From positions 1 through 14,251 of the forward strand of contig JASHQV010000140.1 in NCBI GenBank assembly GCA_030038955.1: a DNA stretch of 14,251 nt, written 5' to 3'. Shown piece after piece: positions 12,505-14,251 of the stretch (position 1 is the stretch's first letter; each line of letters begins with the position of its first letter). This DNA comes from Solirubrobacteraceae bacterium. GTDB lineage: Bacteria; Actinomycetota; Thermoleophilia; Solirubrobacterales; Solirubrobacteraceae. The translations under genes were made by a program, and so were the position numbers. Under the pieces are notes generated by a model. The model made no database searches and had not been told where the DNA came from. It saw only the letters and a program-made list of their open reading frames with translations.

Positions 12505-12506
12505 AG

Positions 12507-13028
12507 ATGAGCGCCAGTCAGAGTCAGCCGAGCGAGGAGCAGCTCCGGGCTGCATACGAGGAGCAGCTGAGGCAGGTGCGGGTCGAGCACGTGCTGCTCG
12601 ACAACGTCGTGACGATGGTCAACCTCGGGATGCGCCGGACCGGTCTCGTGCCGGGCACCGAATCCGAGCGTGACCCCGCCCAGGTAAGGCTGGCGATCGA
12701 GTCGGTGCGGGCGCTGATGCCGATGCTCGAGGCGGCCGTTCCCGACCAGGCGCGCCCGCTGCGCGAGGCCCTGTCCCAGCTGCAGCTCGCGTTCGTCCAG
12801 ATCGGCGGGTCGGAGCCTGCGGCCGAGGGAGCTGGGTCTCCGGCTCCGGGCGCCGCAGCTTCCGGAGCCGGACCGGCCGCGTCCGGCGGCACGCCCGGAC
12901 CGGCGTCTCCGGGCGCCGCCCCGGGGACAGGTGGTCCGGAGCCGGCGGGCCAACAGCCGCCGGCGGTGAAGCCAGGCGAACCAGGCCCCGCCCAGCGCAG
13001 CGGCCGTCTGTGGGTGCCCGGGCAGTAG
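12507..13028 (+). CDS. DUF1844-like protein with Ala/Pro/Gly-rich tail
   Basis: The 173-residue protein has a helical N-terminal part (residues 1-100) with VLLDNVVTMVNLGMRRTGL, then RLAIESVRALMPMLEA and REALSQLQLAFVQI. That arrangement resembles the small DUF1844 domain (a hydrophobic helix, an aspartate-rich loop, then an I(D/E)xLxxLxxxL helix and a final LQxAFVQ helix). Function is unknown. Residues 101-173 are low-complexity Ala/Gly/Pro/Ser, ending RSGRLWVPGQ. ATG 12507 has GGAGGTGA directly upstream, within the end of the ligase gene, so the two are co-translated. The DUF1844 assignment is by pattern memory and needs a profile search. Confidence 0.7.
   Translation: MSASQSQPSEEQLRAAYEEQLRQVRVEHVLLDNVVTMVNLGMRRTGLVPGTESERDPAQVRLAIESVRALMPMLEAAVPDQARPLREALSQLQLAFVQIGGSEPAAEGAGSPAPGAAASGAGPAASGGTPGPASPGAAPGTGGPEPAGQQPPAVKPGEPGPAQRSGRLWVPGQ
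12829..12980. repeat. Low-complexity GC-rich stretch encoding the Ala/Pro/Gly tail
   Basis: Imperfect repeats such as CTCCGGGCGCCGC (twice) and TCCGGAGCCGG (twice) encode the disordered tail of the DUF1844-like protein. Such DNA is prone to slippage, so the tail length may vary between strains. Confidence 0.6.
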
Positions 13029-13084
13029 CTGGCGGGCGGCTCCGTACGGCTCCTGCCTGGACGCCGTTCCGCTCTACCGGTCGG

Positions 13085-13090
13085 TAAACT
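13085..13090 (+). promoter_or_regulatory. Putative -10 of hppA
   Basis: TAAACT is the only good -10-like hexamer in the 171-nt gap before hppA. It would start transcription near 13098, giving a leader of about 100 nt, in contrast to the leaderless genes of the window. Confidence 0.35.
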
Positions 13091-13110
13091 GCCGCGCCTC
13101 TGAAGTTCCC

Positions 13111-13141
13111 GGGCCGCCATCCGGACCGCGGGTGGTGGCCC
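13111..13141 (+). promoter_or_regulatory. Strong 13-bp hairpin in the hppA upstream region
   Basis: The arms 13111-13123 and 13129-13141 form 13 consecutive pairs with two G.U pairs around the 5-nt loop GACCG. The hairpin may terminate the upstream ligase/DUF1844 transcript (TTGCGTTT follows, a weak T-rich tract). If the TAAACT promoter is real, it would instead sit near +14 of the hppA leader. Confidence 0.5.
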
Positions 13142-13199
13142 TTGCGTTTGGCCTGAGCGCCCGGCGCTACTCCCGAACCAGCTTTCCCGGAGGAAATCT

Positions 13200-14251
13200 T
13201 TGTCCAGCTTCCTGACGCACCACGGCGTCATCGTCGCGCTCGTCTGTGCGGGGGCGGCGGTCGCCTACGGCGTCCTCACCTCGCGGTCCCTGCTGGCGCT
13301 GTCGCCCGGCAACGAGCGCATGCACTCGATCTCAGTGGCCGTGCAGGAGGGCGCCAGCGCCTACCTCAACCGCCAGTACACGATCATCGCGGGGATCGGC
13401 GTGATCGTCTTCATCCTGCTGATCCCGCTGCAGAACATCCGCGTGTCGATCGGCTTCGCCGTCGGCGGCCTGCTGTCGGCGGCAGCCGGCTACACCGGCA
13501 TGAACATGTCGGTGCGCACCAACACGCGCGTCGCCGAGGCCGCCCGCAAGGGCGTCGCCAGCGGCCTCGACGTCGCCTTCCGCTGCGGTGCCGTCACCGG
13601 CCTGCTGGTCGTGGGGCTGGCGCTGCTCGGCGTCGCCGGCTACTACGGTGTGCTCACGTGGATCGTCGGCGAGAGCCAGCACGACGCGGTCAGCGCGCTG
13701 ATCGGCGTCAGCTTCGGCGGCTCGCTGATCTCGGTGTTCGCCCGGCTCGGCGGCGGCATCTTCACGAAGGCCGCGGACGTCGGCGCCGACCTGGTGGGCA
13801 AGATCGAGGCCGGGATCCCCGAGGACGACCCGCGCAACCCGGCGGTGATCGCCGACAACGTGGGCGACAACGTGGGCGACTGCGCCGGCATGGCCGCGGA
13901 CCTGTTCGAGACCTACGCGGTGACCGCGGTCGCGGTGATGCTGCTCGGCGTGCTGCTGCTGCACCAGCAGGCGGCGGTGGCGATCTACCCGCTGGTGCTC
14001 GGCGCGGTCTCGATCGTCGCCTCGATCATCGGCACGTTCGCGGTGCGCGCCGGGCGCGACAACATCGAGCGGGCGCTGTACGCGGGGCTGATCACCTCTG
14101 CCCTGATCGCCGCGATCATCTTCCTCCCGGCCACGCGCTGGCTGATGCACGACCTGACGTACGCCTCGAGCGGCCATCCCGCGCCGGCATGGTGGCACTT
14201 CTACCTGTGCGCGCTGATCGGGCTCGCGATCACCGCCTGCCTGTTCGTGAT
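13200..14251 (+). CDS. hppA: Membrane proton-translocating pyrophosphatase (HppA), partial
   Basis: HppA couples hydrolysis of pyrophosphate to pumping of H+ (or Na+ in some subfamilies) across the membrane. The first 350 residues are present and the frame is open at the window end; full proteins have about 650-800. A hydrophobic N-terminal helix (GVIVALVCAGAAVAYGVL) and VQEGASAYLNRQYTII come first. The hallmark pyrophosphate-binding run spans residues 184-237: GGGIFTKAADVGADLVGK, then EAGIPEDDPRNPAVIADN, then VGDNVGDCAGMAADLFE, with the catalytic and Mg-binding Asp residues D193, D197, D219, D223, D227 and D234. TTG 13200 is the start: GGAGG lies 6 nt upstream and the first helix follows at once. 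The K+ dependence residue lies beyond the window, so the subtype is undetermined. Confidence 0.97.
   Translation, partial: MSSFLTHHGVIVALVCAGAAVAYGVLTSRSLLALSPGNERMHSISVAVQEGASAYLNRQYTIIAGIGVIVFILLIPLQNIRVSIGFAVGGLLSAAAGYTGMNMSVRTNTRVAEAARKGVASGLDVAFRCGAVTGLLVVGLALLGVAGYYGVLTWIVGESQHDAVSALIGVSFGGSLISVFARLGGGIFTKAADVGADLVGKIEAGIPEDDPRNPAVIADNVGDNVGDCAGMAADLFETYAVTAVAVMLLGVLLLHQQAAVAIYPLVLGAVSIVASIIGTFAVRAGRDNIERALYAGLITSALIAAIIFLPATRWLMHDLTYASSGHPAPAWWHFYLCALIGLAITACLFV

Overview
The window is GC-rich (roughly 70% by eye), densely packed bacterial chromosome. The gene set (tsaE-tsaB-rimI-tsaD, Rex, family-4 uracil-DNA glycosylase, a YbdK-type ligase, a DUF1844-like protein and a membrane pyrophosphatase), the frequent GTG/TTG starts and the apparent leaderless genes suggest an actinobacterium. 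A deep lineage such as Thermoleophilia/Solirubrobacterales is plausible, but that placement is inference. No gene-free stretch exceeds 300 bases; the longest gap is about 170 nt, before the pyrophosphatase gene.

Left part (1-2432): a truncated NAD(P)-binding SDR/NmrA-like gene points leftward off the window. Divergent from it is a compact operon: an AbrB-type antitoxin, a PIN-domain toxin (VapBC) and a hexapeptide-repeat acyltransferase, with 4-bp overlaps at both junctions. It converges on a DUF47/PhoU-like gene.

Pantothenate block (2520-5202, minus strand): a DUF2520 Rossmann protein, panC and panB form an operon, with a 4-bp overlap and then an 11-nt gap. Upstream lie a putative promoter and a roughly 107-nt leader that folds on paper into successive hairpins. 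The DUF2520 gene appears to start at a CTG with a strong ribosome-binding site. Because panE is absent, the DUF2520 protein is a candidate for the reductase step.

Middle (5247-7541): a family-4 uracil-DNA glycosylase gene, probably leaderless, ends in a sliding-clamp-binding-like tail. It converges on a polysaccharide flippase gene. The gap between them is almost entirely two abutting perfect or near-perfect palindromes that share a GATC, so three GATC sites fall exactly 44 bp apart. Two more long perfect inverted repeats lie inside the 3' end of the flippase gene and just upstream of it. This palindrome cluster is the most unusual feature of the window.

Right part (7559-14251, plus strand): tsaE, tsaB, rimI, tsaD (the tRNA t6A modification machinery plus an N-acetyltransferase) and a glutaredoxin-like gene form a chain of overlapping genes. 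Between rimI and tsaD is a 20-codon mini-ORF that overlaps both neighbours by GTGA. Next come the redox-sensing repressor Rex, a YbdK/GCS2-type carboxylate-amine ligase, a DUF1844-like protein with an Ala/Pro/Gly-rich tail, and the first 350 codons of a membrane proton-pumping pyrophosphatase (hppA) with a structured leader.

Several genes share a TANNNT -10-like hexamer 12-13 nt before the start codon, which suggests widespread leaderless transcription.
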